From Pseudalkalibacillus sp051842935 (GTDB lineage: Bacteria > Bacillota > Bacilli > Bacillales > Fictibacillaceae): a stretch of 64,000 nt of DNA. The DNA lies in NCBI RefSeq assembly GCF_051842935.1, contig NZ_JBPXRR010000002.1:124001-188000 (forward strand), given 5' to 3'. Shown one piece after another: positions 17,892 through 26,337 of this stretch; the stretch's first letter is position 1; each line of letters opens with the position of its first letter. The notes under the pieces were generated by a model. It had not been told where the DNA came from and ran no database searches. It worked only from the letters and a program-made list of their open reading frames with translations. Made by a program: the position numbers and the translations under genes.

Positions 17892-17925
17892 AGGACTGTC
17901 CATCTGAGTGGACAGTCCTGTTTTT
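17892..17925 (+). terminator. Terminator of the ATP-grasp operon
   Basis: An 11-bp stem (17892-17902 with 17909-17919) is followed by GTTTTTCTT, a canonical Rho-independent terminator directly after the stop. Confidence 0.9.
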
Positions 17926-17929
17926 CTTA

Positions 17930-18250
17930 TTACGCGCCGCCAATGCCGTTATTGAATTCTACAAACCCTACATCACGGCAGTCGAAGGTTAAGATGTTAT
18001 TTGTTGGAACGGTGTAATTGCTTCCTGTCACACAACACGTCTTCGGATTGAAGCATAAGAAGATGATTGTTCGCGCCGTACCATTAATGGTAACCGTAAC
18101 CCTTGTCCCAGGTGTCAGCCTTTTGAACGTATCACAAGCGCAACCTGTACACTTTCTGCAACTGTTGGTACTAGAAGGGAGAAGAGAATTAGTAGAGTTA
18201 TTTTGAGAACATGAGCACGAATAAGACTGAGAACATGAAGAGCAACCCAT
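17930..18250 (-). CDS. Cys-rich small protein, possibly spore-surface
   Basis: 106 aa with about ten cysteines, most in the N-terminal 40 residues (Cys-Ser-Ser-Cys, Cys-Ser-Cys, Cys-Thr-Gly-Cys-Ala-Cys), and a Thr/Asn-rich beta-type C-terminal half ending FNNGIGGA. No signal peptide. The composition resembles disulfide-linked spore coat, exosporium or spore-appendage subunits, but I cannot match it to a named family. The start has a very strong AGAAAGGAGGG ribosome site. It is convergent with the ATP-grasp operon and monocistronic. Confidence 0.7.
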   Translation of the reverse strand: MGCSSCSQSYSCSCSQNNSTNSLLPSSTNSCRKCTGCACDTFKRLTPGTRVTVTINGTARTIIFLCFNPKTCCVTGSNYTVPTNNILTFDCRDVGFVEFNNGIGGA

Positions 18251-18370
18251 ATTCGTATTCCCTCCTTTCTATAAGGGAATATTATATTCTATTAAACTCT
18301 CTTACAAAATGCTTAGACCCTCTACTAGATTTCCAAAATAAATTACTAGATTTGGTAAGAAAGAGCTACG

Positions 18371-18477
18371 GTGCCAGGTACGACAACTCTCCCCTTGTGT
18401 CCCACCGGTTGGACGGAGGTGCCAGGCACCATCTTATATCGGAACTGCCGCAAGGGAAGTGAGATGGTGCCTGGCAC
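18371..18477. repeat. GTGCCAGGYAC inverted-repeat element
   Basis: A single GTGCCAGGTAC lies at 18371-18381. A perfect 16-bp inverted repeat follows: GTGCCAGGCACCATCT (18419-18434) and its complement at 18462-18477, with a 27-bp loop. The right arm almost abuts the yczE stop codon. The hairpin could double as a 3'-end stabiliser for yczE. Confidence 0.85.
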
Positions 18478-18481
18478 TTCA

Positions 18482-19117
18482 TTAACTCGCCTTCTCCGTC
18501 GTTCGTGCTGGACCTGATAAGATGTGCACCCATTTCGTTGTCAGGTGATAAGCAAATTGGAAGATTGGACTTTGGATAAACGTGTAGATGAACGTAAAAA
18601 TGAAGACGGGTCCTCCAAGCAACCAACCAATCACGAGTACGATACTTTCCGTTCCGATGCGCACTCTGCTGATGGATGTACCGAGTTTATCCGAGATCGA
18701 CAGCATGAAACCGTCTCGAGGTCCTGCTCCAATTCGAGCTGCCGAGTACATGCCACCACCGATTCCCATCAAAACGACACCTAGCATCAACACCGCGATA
18801 TCAGAGAATAGACCTGAAGATGCCGGTGTCCACTCGAGAAAAAGGAACAGATCCACTAGCGAACCGACCGCCAATGCGTTCAGAAACGTTCCAATATTGA
18901 TGTAGCTTTTATCTAAAAAGAAGGAAACGACCACGAGGAGTAGCCCGACTAGCACGGCCCAAGTCCCGATCGTTAACCCGAACTTTTCATAGAGCGCGAT
19001 GTTGAGAACGTCCCATGGATGTATGCCTAAGTGTTGTACTTTAATCGCCACCGCAATCCCGTAACTGAACACGATCAAGCCGATCACGAAGAATGGAATT
19101 TGCACGCGAAGCTTCAT
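18482..19117 (-). CDS. yczE: YczE family integral membrane protein
   Basis: 211 aa with about five or six membrane segments and the family landmarks GIHPWDVLN and GAGPRDGFM. This is the YczE/YyaS/YitT-type group. In B. subtilis YczE is needed for surfactin or bacillaene-type production by an unknown route, and the molecular function is not known. It may pump or sense small molecules, which is inference. The gene is monocistronic, and its 3' end abuts a GTGCCAGGCACC inverted repeat. Confidence 0.85.
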   Translation of the reverse strand: MKLRVQIPFFVIGLIVFSYGIAVAIKVQHLGIHPWDVLNIALYEKFGLTIGTWAVLVGLLLVVVSFFLDKSYINIGTFLNALAVGSLVDLFLFLEWTPASSGLFSDIAVLMLGVVLMGIGGGMYSAARIGAGPRDGFMLSISDKLGTSISRVRIGTESIVLVIGWLLGGPVFIFTFIYTFIQSPIFQFAYHLTTKWVHILSGPARTTEKAS

Positions 19118-19482
19118 ACGCTGCCCTTCTTTCGGTGTGAAATCATTTCATTCTATCTTATAAGAAGCTGGCGGAAAGTTCCATGAAAAAGTCAGTCGAA
19201 ATCGGTCTATCCTGCTCCAAAATGGAATGGTAGCTGATTTCAGAAGGATAGACGCTCTATCCTGCTCCAAATCCGGGATGACTGCCGATTTCGGGAAGGA
19301 TATAGAGCCTATCCTGCCCCAAAATGACTTGATCACTGATTTCGGGAAGGATAACATCCAAAGCTGTACGAAAAAGACGATACTTCGCAAAGTATCGTCT
19401 TCTGTCTTACTTACTTTTTCACCTTATCTAAATTAGCGCTAAAAAACCCCTTCAACACTGTGTCTATATAGTTGATTTTATC
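19118..19482. repeat. 365-bp gap holding three 51-bp TATCCTGC...AGGATA units
   Basis: TATCCTGC starts at 19208, 19258 and 19310; AGGATA ends each unit at 19245-19250, 19297-19302 and 19348-19353. Period is 50-52 bp, and the interior shares a GATTTCGGGAAGGATA end. It is the same family as 1-150. The array lies beyond the yqhQ terminator and upstream of yczE. The remaining bases show nothing else. Confidence 0.85.
19374..19401 (-). terminator. Terminator of yqhQ
   Basis: A perfect 12-bp stem (19374-19385 with 19390-19401) has a four-base loop. On the minus strand it is followed by TTTTTC. Confidence 0.9.
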
Positions 19483-20253
19483 TCAGTTCAAAACAACCCG
19501 CTCATACGATGCGAGCGCCACTTCAACGTGTTCTTCTTCAGGCTGAGACGTGAACAGCACATATTGCGCAGCGAAACCGATTTTGTAGATGGGCTTCAGG
19601 AGTTTGTTTACTTTTTTATTACGTAAAATGAACACTTCATACCCAAGCATGAAGGCGAGGACCGTTGCTGCCAAGCTGTTCATCATCAAAGCGAGCACCG
19701 AGTAGAACATGAAGATGAACACGACCAGGTTCGTCCCGCACTTCGCGTGAATCCTGGAATACTTCATCACATTTTCCACTGAAAGGTCCTTCGATTGGGC
19801 ATACGCATTGTCCACCATATGCTCCGCCCCATGGTACTTACCTAAGGCAGTCGTTTTGACGAGCAAAGCAAATAACAGCATGAAGCCACCGAACGTGACG
19901 ATATGGTGCGTCTTCTCAGGAAAAATCGCCAACACATCGCCAAAAACGGCGTCCATGTTCATACTACTGGCACCTTCCAGTTTGCCCCCCGTCATCTTCG
20001 CTAAAAGCAACACCAACATAGCAGTCACGTACATTTTCCAGTTCATGATTGCAGCCTTCACGATCATCCAAGCGCCACGGATGAACGGAATCTTTTCCAG
20101 CTTTTCTTTGAACTTCAGCAAGCGATTCGGTACGATCTTTTCTTCTTTCACAACGATTTCACCGTTCCGATTCCGTTTCGCTCGGACTTTCTTGTCGTTT
20201 CCGAAGTACAACACCGAATTCATGCCAGCCATTCCACCGTGTATGCGACCCAT
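19483..20253 (-). CDS. yqhQ: DUF1385 membrane protein YqhQ
   Basis: 256 aa. The N-terminus has the MGRIHGGMAGMN signature, followed by a basic region and several membrane segments. The motifs KYHGAEHMVDNAY and SRIHAKCGTN are characteristic of DUF1385, with conserved His and Cys residues that could bind metal. The function is unknown. In B. subtilis yqhQ lies with other genes; here it is alone between yczE and a DHFR-like gene, with its own terminator. Confidence 0.9.
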   Translation of the reverse strand: MGRIHGGMAGMNSVLYFGNDKKVRAKRNRNGEIVVKEEKIVPNRLLKFKEKLEKIPFIRGAWMIVKAAIMNWKMYVTAMLVLLLAKMTGGKLEGASSMNMDAVFGDVLAIFPEKTHHIVTFGGFMLLFALLVKTTALGKYHGAEHMVDNAYAQSKDLSVENVMKYSRIHAKCGTNLVVFIFMFYSVLALMMNSLAATVLAFMLGYEVFILRNKKVNKLLKPIYKIGFAAQYVLFTSQPEEEHVEVALASYERVVLN

Positions 20254-20328
20254 TCAACCCCTCCTTTGCATCAACGTTTCCATAAGCATAACTCTAGTTT
20301 AACACAATTTTCTGACTTCTTTTACTAA

Positions 20329-20353
20329 AAAAGACTCCAAATCGGAGTCTTTT
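20329..20353 (-). terminator. Terminator overlapping the DHFR-like stop codon
   Basis: AAAAGACTCC (20329-20338) pairs with GGAGTCTTTT (20344-20353); on the minus strand it continues into TTTTTTAGT. Confidence 0.85.
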
Positions 20354-20873
20354 ATTTGAGCTCGTAATGCATTTCCGCAAACTGCTTGTATTGACGCACG
20401 TCCTTCAAGTGCAGGCGGGTATCATAATCCCCTGCTTTGAACAAAGGAAGACCATGACCAATAAGCGCTGGTGCAATCTGTACGGTGAATTCGTCGATCA
20501 ATTTCGCTTCAAGAAGCGGTTGCATCACCTCACCGCCACCAACGACCCAAATGTTTTTACCCTCTTTCTCTTTCAATGCTTTCGTGAATTCCACAATGTC
20601 CTCGTTGATGAAAGTGACGTTTTCGTTCGACCCGCTCAGCGTTCGTGAAAAAACGTAACAATCTTCCTCCTTGTACGGGAACTCATCTGGTACATATTCA
20701 CTGATCTGCTCATACGTTTTCCGACCCATGATGACCGTCCCGATCGTCTTAAAGAAATCCTCGTAACCGACTTCCTCTTCACCTTCCGTTCCAAACAACC
20801 AGTCCAGCGAATGATTTTCCCGTGCCAGGTACCCATCCAACGTAATCGCACCGTAAAATACTAGCTTCCTCAT
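20352..20873 (-). CDS. Dihydrofolate-reductase-family protein (RibD C-terminal type, YyaP-like)
   Basis: 173 aa, cytosolic. It begins with RKLVFYGAITLDGYLA, continues with VIMGRKTYEQ, and has IWVVGGGEV and FTVQIAPALIGHG, the NADPH-fold landmarks of the RibD_C/DHFR-like group. It probably reduces a small pterin- or flavin-related substrate, but the reaction is not established for YyaP-type proteins. The family is usually 170-190 aa, so it looks complete. Monocistronic. Confidence 0.88.
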   Translation of the reverse strand: MRKLVFYGAITLDGYLARENHSLDWLFGTEGEEEVGYEDFFKTIGTVIMGRKTYEQISEYVPDEFPYKEEDCYVFSRTLSGSNENVTFINEDIVEFTKALKEKEGKNIWVVGGGEVMQPLLEAKLIDEFTVQIAPALIGHGLPLFKAGDYDTRLHLKDVRQYKQFAEMHYELK

Positions 20874-20947
20874 GTGGAACCCTCCCGTTTTTTCAGACTC
20901 TTCTACTAGTTTATACTAATCTACTATTTTGAAAAAGAGCGGACCCT

Positions 20948-22048
20948 TTAGGATCCACTCTTGGTTGAAAGCCGTTCATTCAGTAGGTTGAAAGTGTACT
21001 CAAGCTTGTCTTTTGGGACTTCGTGATAACTGTCTCCTACGCTGATTTCGAAATAACAAGACGTCTCGCTCGTCGGCCTTGTGTAGCTCGTCAGCCCGAC
21101 ACCGGTTGTTTCATAGATTTCTGAAAGGAGTTCCTCAAGCTTGTCCTGCGGCATGTCGATATGCACGTGGAACATGTTGGAGACCGGCTGTTCAGGTCTC
21201 GTCGAAACTGCGTCACACTGGTTGAACAGCGCCGCGAGCTCTTTCGCCTCTCCATAGTACTGCCCCATTTTACCAACGCGCTCATCAAAGTAATGGTCCG
21301 CCGACAGAATGTAAGGATACAAGCTGATCAGATCACCGCCGTGGCGTCTTTTCCAAACCTTTGACCCGCTGATAAAATCTCGACCGCCTGCGAGGATCGC
21401 TCCCGCTACACCACCGATCCCTTTGTAAAAGGAAACATATACGCTATCGAACAGCGCGCATACTTCCTCCGCTGTTTTTCCATAGTAAGGGAGAATTTCT
21501 AGCAATCTAGCCCCGTCAAGGTGAAGCTTGATGCCTTTTTCACGACAGTATTCCGAAATGGCCACCAGCGTTTCGTACTCTGGCAATTGCCCGCCGATTT
21601 CGCGTTGCGGCAGCTCTAATAGCAAGCAGGCGATTTCCTCGTCCAGTGCGATGACATCTTCCAGTGTAATGACCCTTGTTTTATCCGCCAACAAGATCGG
21701 TTCAATATGGTGGAGCTCTTTCAAGCCATCCTCTTCATGAATCTCGAGGTGACATAATGGATGGTACGCGACTTTCTTCACGTCTTTCTGATCGCACCAG
21801 ATACGGAGCGCAATTTGCTGCGCCATCGTCCCGCTCGGAAAAAACACCGCATCTTCCTTGCCAAGATAAGTCGCCATCTTTTCCTGAAAGTCCTCAATGA
21901 TTTTCCCTTTTCCATACATGTCGCTCGCTTGCTCGCCATCCACTTCTGCCAGTGCATCCTTCAACACTTGAATGTTCCGCTCACCATGACCACTGATTCG
22001 ATCGTTCGTCTGCTTGAATGCATGTACCATTCGATTTTTCTCAGCCAT
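20948..22048 (-). CDS. Threonine aldolase / beta-eliminating lyase family PLP enzyme
   Basis: 366 aa, fold-type I PLP enzyme. The N-terminal part has the PSGTMAQQIAL phosphate-binding segment. Asp178 in LHLDGARL should bind the pyridine nitrogen, and Lys209 in VSFYKGIGG should carry the Schiff base. It probably splits L-threonine or allo-threonine to glycine and acetaldehyde, though substrate specificity is not visible. It is followed at close range on the same strand only by the DHFR-like gene and preceded (15 nt) by an aldo/keto reductase, so reductase and aldolase are probably co-transcribed. The reductase could handle the aldehyde, which is inference. Confidence 0.9.
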   Translation of the reverse strand: MAEKNRMVHAFKQTNDRISGHGERNIQVLKDALAEVDGEQASDMYGKGKIIEDFQEKMATYLGKEDAVFFPSGTMAQQIALRIWCDQKDVKKVAYHPLCHLEIHEEDGLKELHHIEPILLADKTRVITLEDVIALDEEIACLLLELPQREIGGQLPEYETLVAISEYCREKGIKLHLDGARLLEILPYYGKTAEEVCALFDSVYVSFYKGIGGVAGAILAGGRDFISGSKVWKRRHGGDLISLYPYILSADHYFDERVGKMGQYYGEAKELAALFNQCDAVSTRPEQPVSNMFHVHIDMPQDKLEELLSEIYETTGVGLTSYTRPTSETSCYFEISVGDSYHEVPKDKLEYTFNLLNERLSTKSGS

Positions 22049-22063
22049 TCGACATACTCCTTT

Positions 22064-22981
22064 TTACGGTAGATTGTTGCCAGCTGCGAGGTACAGGTCG
22101 TACCATTCTTGTCGTGTCAGTTTAATGTGTGATGCCTTCGCGATGTCAGAGAGACGCTTTGGATTCATCGACCCGACGACCGGTTGGATGTTCGCTGGGT
22201 GACGCAGAATCCACGCAATCGCAATCGCTGAATCTGTCACATCGTATTTTTCAGCGAGCTCTTGAAGCTTCGCATTCACTTCAGGGAAATCAGGGTTCCC
22301 GACAAATACGCCTTCGATCATGCCGTATTGGAACGGAGACCACGCTTGGATTGTCATGTTGTTCAGGCGGCTGTACTCGAGCATGCCACCGTCACGCATC
22401 ACGGAAAAATCGTTCTGCATGTTCACGTTGATACCCGCGTCGAGCATCGGCGTATGCATGAGGCTGAACTGCATCTGATTGAGGATCAGGTCTTGTCCGA
22501 GGCACTTCTTCAACAGCTCGATCTGCATCGGATTATGGTTGCTCACACCGAAATGACGGACTTTACCGCTCTCTTTTAACGTTGTAAAAGCTTCCGCTAC
22601 CTCTTCTGGCTCCATGAGCGCATCCGGCCGATGAAGCGCCAGGATGTCTACGTAATCCGTGTTGAGACGTTTCAAGCTCTCTTCCACCGAACCGATGATG
22701 TGCTCTTTCGAGAAATCATAAAATCCGTTGCGGATGCCGCACTTCGTCTGGATGACCATCTTCTCACGAAGAGAAGAATTCATGTCGATCGCCGCCGCGA
22801 AAGCCTCTTCGGACTTCCCTTGTCCGTAAATATCAGCGTGGTCGAACAGGTTGACCCCTTCTTCCAACGCGTTTTCAATCACATATGTAGCGTCCTTCGT
22901 TTCAAGAGCGTGCATGCGCATGCAACCGAGCGCAATCTCTCCAACCTCCAAACCACTATTCCCAAGCTGAATCTTCTTCAA
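22064..22981 (-). CDS. Aldo/keto reductase
   Basis: 305 aa, (beta/alpha)8 NADPH oxidoreductase. The catalytic tetrad is visible: Asp47 (NLFDHAD), Tyr52 (IYGQGKSEE), Lys80 (IQTKCGI) and His117 (LALHRPD). The C-terminal GSMNPKRL segment fits cofactor phosphate binding. It resembles the YdhF-type subgroup and reduces an unknown carbonyl substrate. It is the first gene of a likely two-gene unit with the threonine aldolase gene, 15 nt apart. Confidence 0.92.
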   Translation of the reverse strand: MKKIQLGNSGLEVGEIALGCMRMHALETKDATYVIENALEEGVNLFDHADIYGQGKSEEAFAAAIDMNSSLREKMVIQTKCGIRNGFYDFSKEHIIGSVEESLKRLNTDYVDILALHRPDALMEPEEVAEAFTTLKESGKVRHFGVSNHNPMQIELLKKCLGQDLILNQMQFSLMHTPMLDAGINVNMQNDFSVMRDGGMLEYSRLNNMTIQAWSPFQYGMIEGVFVGNPDFPEVNAKLQELAEKYDVTDSAIAIAWILRHPANIQPVVGSMNPKRLSDIAKASHIKLTRQEWYDLYLAAGNNLP

Positions 22982-23062
22982 GGTAACACCTCATTTACAT
23001 TTTGTTCTATTATCGTATCACGAAGTTGTAATCCGCACCTGATTCGAGGTCCTGAATATAGA

Positions 23063-23104
23063 AAAACCTGACCGCAGAAGAATAATCCTGCGGTCAGGTT
23101 TTTT
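23063..23104 (-). terminator. Bidirectional terminator
   Basis: A 15-bp stem (23063-23077 with 23088-23102) is flanked by A and T tracts. It should end the minus-strand message of the 23325-23792 gene after the repeat array. Confidence 0.85.
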
Positions 23105-23106
23105 GA

Positions 23107-23235
23107 TTATAAGCCGAATTCGCGAATTATAATCCAAAAATGAGATTTATAATCCAAAATCGAGATTTACAATCCAAATTTCAAAATTATAATCCAGATT
23201 TGAGATTTATAATCCTAACCTGAGGATTATAAACT
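23107..23235. repeat. 20-bp periodic tandem array (TTATAATCC core)
   Basis: TTATAATCC or close variants begin at 23107, 23127, 23147, 23167, 23187, 23207 and 23227, all exactly 20 bp apart. The spacer bases are AT-rich and partly shared (GAGATT). As with the 21-bp array, it lies between a minus-strand stop codon and a bidirectional terminator. Confidence 0.9.
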
Positions 23236-23263
23236 CATTTATAAAGAACCCACTAAATAAACA

Positions 23264-23322
23264 GTGCCAGGTACCGATCAGCAACCGTTGATACGACTGC
23301 ATTCTGAATCGGTACCTGGCAC
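23264..23322. repeat. GTGCCAGGTACC inverted repeat
   Basis: GTGCCAGGTACCGAT (23264-23278) is matched by its exact complement at 23308-23322 around a 29-bp loop. The right arm ends two bases before the stop codon at 23325. It belongs to the same family as 18371-18477. Confidence 0.85.
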
Positions 23323-23324
23323 CG

Positions 23325-23792
23325 CTACTCTTTCAACAGTTGGTCAACGCGGTTTTGCATCGACAGAATCACAGTCCGTTTATACCGTGCCCCGAGGTAC
23401 AACACCCGGATTTGCTGAAAACGCGACAACTCTTTGAACCTTGGCTCTTGCTTTAAAAATTTCCGCACTATCGACCAGCTCTTTGGCACGAGAGGATAGT
23501 CATCCTGATGAGGCTCCTTCCAAAAACGCATCAGCCAGCCGCGCAAACCCCCAGCATCCTCCTGATCCACTAAACAGGGCGCATACACATGCTTCGTGAA
23601 CTTGCTCAAATAATCAAACCGCTCCAACCCGCTCACTAAAATGTAGTTGTCGTCCTTCCGGTTCTCCTTCACCACCAACAGGTACATGCAATCCCACACG
23701 ATTCCCTGTAACTTCTTCAGCCGCTCTGACATCTTCACCGTTACCCCGGGTTTGATCTTGCTCAACGGAATATACTGGACCGTGAATTTCAT
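23325..23792 (-). CDS. Hypothetical protein with weak ParB-N-like start
   Basis: 155 aa, basic, cytosolic. The N-terminal IPLSKIKPGVTVKMSERLKK and YILVSGLERFDYL segments loosely recall ParB/Srx-type domains (a specificity strand followed by a residue-rich loop), and the rest is basic helices (RFKELSRFQQIRVLYLGARYKRT). I cannot name a family, and the ParB link is a guess. The ATG has GGAGGAGAGGG upstream, so the gene is real. It stands alone, and its 3' side carries an inverted repeat and a 20-bp array. Confidence 0.65.
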   Translation of the reverse strand: MKFTVQYIPLSKIKPGVTVKMSERLKKLQGIVWDCMYLLVVKENRKDDNYILVSGLERFDYLSKFTKHVYAPCLVDQEDAGGLRGWLMRFWKEPHQDDYPLVPKSWSIVRKFLKQEPRFKELSRFQQIRVLYLGARYKRTVILSMQNRVDQLLKE

Positions 23793-23952
23793 CCGTACCC
23801 TCTCCTCCGCCCTTCATTCCCCTAACAGCAGTATATGAACTGTCTGGGCGTTTGTGCACAAAGGACAAATCAGCCAAGACCTGTACTTCTATCTATACCA
23901 AAAGACGAGCCCTTGAATACACTACTATAGTCTCTCTTAAGGAGGTGATTGA

Positions 23953-24387
23953 ATGTACAAGTTCTTTGCTGCCAATTTGAGCGGGAGAGAGGAAGTCCCT
24001 CCGGTCGTGACCGACGCCAACGGTATTGCCAAATTTGCTGCCTCTAAATGCAGAACCCGCATTAAGTTCGAATTGCAAGTCAACGATATCCGTAACTTCG
24101 TCCAAGCCCACATCCACTTCGGGGCACGTGGTGAAAACGGACCTGTCCTTGCTTTCTTGTTCGGAGCTGACCTTGCGACACTTGCCGAACAAAACGGCAT
24201 TACAACGCGAAAAGGTACTGTAAGAGGCACCATTACGAACGATGACATCGAACCGAATACTGTCGGTGTAAAAACGGTGGAAGACCTGCTTCGTCTCATG
24301 GAGCGGAAATTGACATACGTAAACGTTCACACCGAGCAAAACCTAGGCGGAGAAATCCGCGGGCAGATTAAACCCGTTCTACTATAG
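23953..24387 (+). CDS. CHRD domain protein
   Basis: 144 aa consisting almost wholly of a CHRD (chordin-like) domain. It has the typical start FFAANLSGREEVPPV, a central VQAHIHFGARGENGPVLAFL with a His-x-His pair, and the closing YVNVHTEQNLGGEIRGQI. There is no signal peptide. Small CHRD proteins are common in spore formers, but their role is unknown. The start has a perfect TAAGGAGGTGATT ribosome site. It is followed by the 44-bp dispersed element. Confidence 0.9.
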   Translation: MYKFFAANLSGREEVPPVVTDANGIAKFAASKCRTRIKFELQVNDIRNFVQAHIHFGARGENGPVLAFLFGADLATLAEQNGITTRKGTVRGTITNDDIEPNTVGVKTVEDLLRLMERKLTYVNVHTEQNLGGEIRGQIKPVLL

Positions 24388-24415
24388 TTCCATTTTTTAA
24401 AGAAAACTTGGTAAA

Positions 24416-24483
24416 GCCAAGGCTTTTGTCGAAGGCTGCGCCATAGTTGCACTTATACTGAAGAAAGTATTTATACTTTCTTT
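24416..24483 (+). repeat. Second copy of the 44-bp dispersed element plus hairpin
   Basis: 24416-24459 matches 5017-5060 at 37 of 44 bases. Directly after it, AAGAAAGTAT (24461-24470) and ATACTTTCTT (24473-24482) form a tight hairpin. Both copies follow the last gene of a plus-strand unit. Confidence 0.75.
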
Positions 24484-24537
24484 AAGTGAAAAAGTGGACG
24501 AGTTATGATTGAATACAAAACAGCAAACCACCCAAAA

Positions 24538-24566
24538 ACACCTCCCAGCAAACGGCCAGGAGGTGT
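24538..24566 (-). terminator. Terminator of the 24571-25080 gene
   Basis: ACACCTCC (24538-24545) pairs with GGAGGTGT (24559-24566), with a T-rich stretch on the minus strand (TGTTTTTGGG). Confidence 0.75.
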
Positions 24567-24570
24567 CTTT

Positions 24571-25080
24571 TTAGATTTCATCCAATCGATCAAGCGAATC
24601 TATCACATGGTCGACGAGATTCGGAATGTCCTCAATTTGATCTTCGTTGATTTTTCGATTGAATTTAATTTCAATCTTATTCATCATCTCATTCTGCCCG
24701 TATACATAAGACAGTGTTTGGACCGGTGGCTGACCCTGGTCCCATATTTCGTCCAAAGCTTCTTGGATCTGCGCGCATTGTTCTTCCACAGAATCAATCT
24801 CCTTGTAAAAACGAACCGTGAGCTGACACCCTGGGTCTTCTCCTTTTACCTCTAAAATCTCAGTTGCCAAATCCTTGAGTGATGCGTCCAGAACAATCTC
24901 CGCCTTCACCTCAGGAGAATCTGCGAGCACGAACTGAAGCACGAACGACCTAGACATCGTCGCCATCTCCATAAGGTCCTCCCGGTTGGTCACCGTCACT
25001 TCCTCTGCGAGGTTATCGAGATCATACACGTAATTCTCAATGGATACTTTTAAGTTATCAAAAATGGTTGGATCAAACAT
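24571..25080 (-). CDS. Hypothetical acidic cytosolic protein
   Basis: 169 aa, strongly acidic, no signal peptide or membrane segment, no family recognised. It is predicted to be mixed alpha/beta, with a C-terminal region reading NKIEIKFNRKINEDQIEDIPNLVDHVIDSLDRL. It has its own terminator and upstream region and is not in an obvious operon. The start follows a GAGG-containing site. Confidence 0.6.
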   Translation of the reverse strand: MFDPTIFDNLKVSIENYVYDLDNLAEEVTVTNREDLMEMATMSRSFVLQFVLADSPEVKAEIVLDASLKDLATEILEVKGEDPGCQLTVRFYKEIDSVEEQCAQIQEALDEIWDQGQPPVQTLSYVYGQNEMMNKIEIKFNRKINEDQIEDIPNLVDHVIDSLDRLDEI

Positions 25081-25171
25081 ATGAGGTTCCTCGCGATCTA
25101 TGTAGTTACTAACTCTTATTATACAGTGTTACATCTTACTATTCTGCAGTTGCTCCCCTTATCCCTTCTGT

Positions 25172-26332
25172 TCACTTATGTAAAACCGGTTTAGGACTAA
25201 CCTTAAGCATCTGCATGCCGATCACCGTGATGGAAAGACCGATGACGACGAAGGTGAGAAAGTATGGAGAAATCATGTCTCTGAACGTTCCGGCGACAAG
25301 CGAACTCGTAATCATGCCGAGTGAAAAAACAGCGGACAGAATGCCGAATGCGGTTCCGTGCTTGCTCTTATCGGTGTTCTCTGTGAGTAAGGTTGTGACT
25401 GCTGGAAACAGCACGCCGAGCCCCGCCCCAATAAGGAACAACGTCTGATTGAAAGAAATCGGCACGAGTGGCATGACCATTTGATAAAAGGAAAAACCTA
25501 ACACGAGCATGCCGAACATCGTCCGGATTGAAGCCGATATGCGATTGATCCACGTCATGCATACGACCACCAGCGTCCCTAATCCGATGATGCTGAACAG
25601 CCTCCCTCCATGACTCATCGAGATCCCCTCTTCTACCATTAAAAAAGGCAGCTCATACATGAGCGTTCCGTGCACATACATTAACGTGAAGCTGACAAAA
25701 TAGACCGCCACCAACTGTTGGCTTAGCTTAAACCTGCCGCCACTCGCCACCTTTTCCCGGTGGACTACTATCGGATTAAACTCCTTTATGAAAAAGAGCG
25801 CATAAACTGCCGTCAACAAGAGGGCGGATCCGATGACGAAGTACGAACCACGAAAGTCCACGTGCTCCACCAGATGTCCCCCAATTAATGGCGCTAAAAT
25901 GTTCGCAATTGTAATGAGCAGACCGTTGAACGCCATGTTCTTCCCCTGTTCATGGCTGTTCCTCGCATAACCAGATAAAAGCGCAAAACACGCAGGTGTC
26001 ATAAATGCAAGCACAAAACCGTTGAACAACCTCAGCACCAACAAGCCGTCAGGACCGGTTACGAACCCATGCCCCGCCATTAAAAGTCCTGATATAAAAA
26101 GAGGTACCACAATGAAGTGTTTCTTGCCGATTGCATCAATGAGCGGTCCAGCAATCAAGTTGCCGCACAAGTTCGCGAACGAAGACACACTCATTAAAAT
26201 GCTCACAAAAAAGGTCGTCGCCCCAAGCGCCACCGCATAAGGAGTAAAGATCGGAAACTGTATATGTAAACTCAACGACATGAAGAACAAAACCAAGTAG
26301 ATCGCAAAAATGCCCCTCCGCCTCTCACCCAT
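25172..26332 (-). CDS. Major facilitator superfamily transporter
   Basis: 386 aa with about twelve hydrophobic segments. It has the MFS loop 2-3 region (NLIAGPLIDAIGKKHFIV, related to the GxLaDrxGrr motif) and a central loop near residue 195. Substrate is unknown; drug or sugar-phosphate export are both possible. The ribosome site GGGGGTG (26338-26344 on the complement) is one arm of a stable hairpin at 26338-26369, so translation might be sensitive to that structure. Confidence 0.88.
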   Translation of the reverse strand: MGERRRGIFAIYLVLFFMSLSLHIQFPIFTPYAVALGATTFFVSILMSVSSFANLCGNLIAGPLIDAIGKKHFIVVPLFISGLLMAGHGFVTGPDGLLVLRLFNGFVLAFMTPACFALLSGYARNSHEQGKNMAFNGLLITIANILAPLIGGHLVEHVDFRGSYFVIGSALLLTAVYALFFIKEFNPIVVHREKVASGGRFKLSQQLVAVYFVSFTLMYVHGTLMYELPFLMVEEGISMSHGGRLFSIIGLGTLVVVCMTWINRISASIRTMFGMLVLGFSFYQMVMPLVPISFNQTLFLIGAGLGVLFPAVTTLLTENTDKSKHGTAFGILSAVFSLGMITSSLVAGTFRDMISPYFLTFVVIGLSITVIGMQMLKVSPKPVLHK

Positions 26333-26337
26333 ACAAA

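Larger units (their letters stand above)
22982..23324. other. 343-bp intergenic region: promoter, terminator, 20-bp array, inverted repeat
   Basis: From left to right it holds the promoter region of the aldo/keto reductase, a bidirectional terminator (23063-23104), a strict 20-bp array (23107-23235) and a GTGCCAGGTACC inverted repeat (23264-23322). No coding frame is convincing. Confidence 0.7.
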
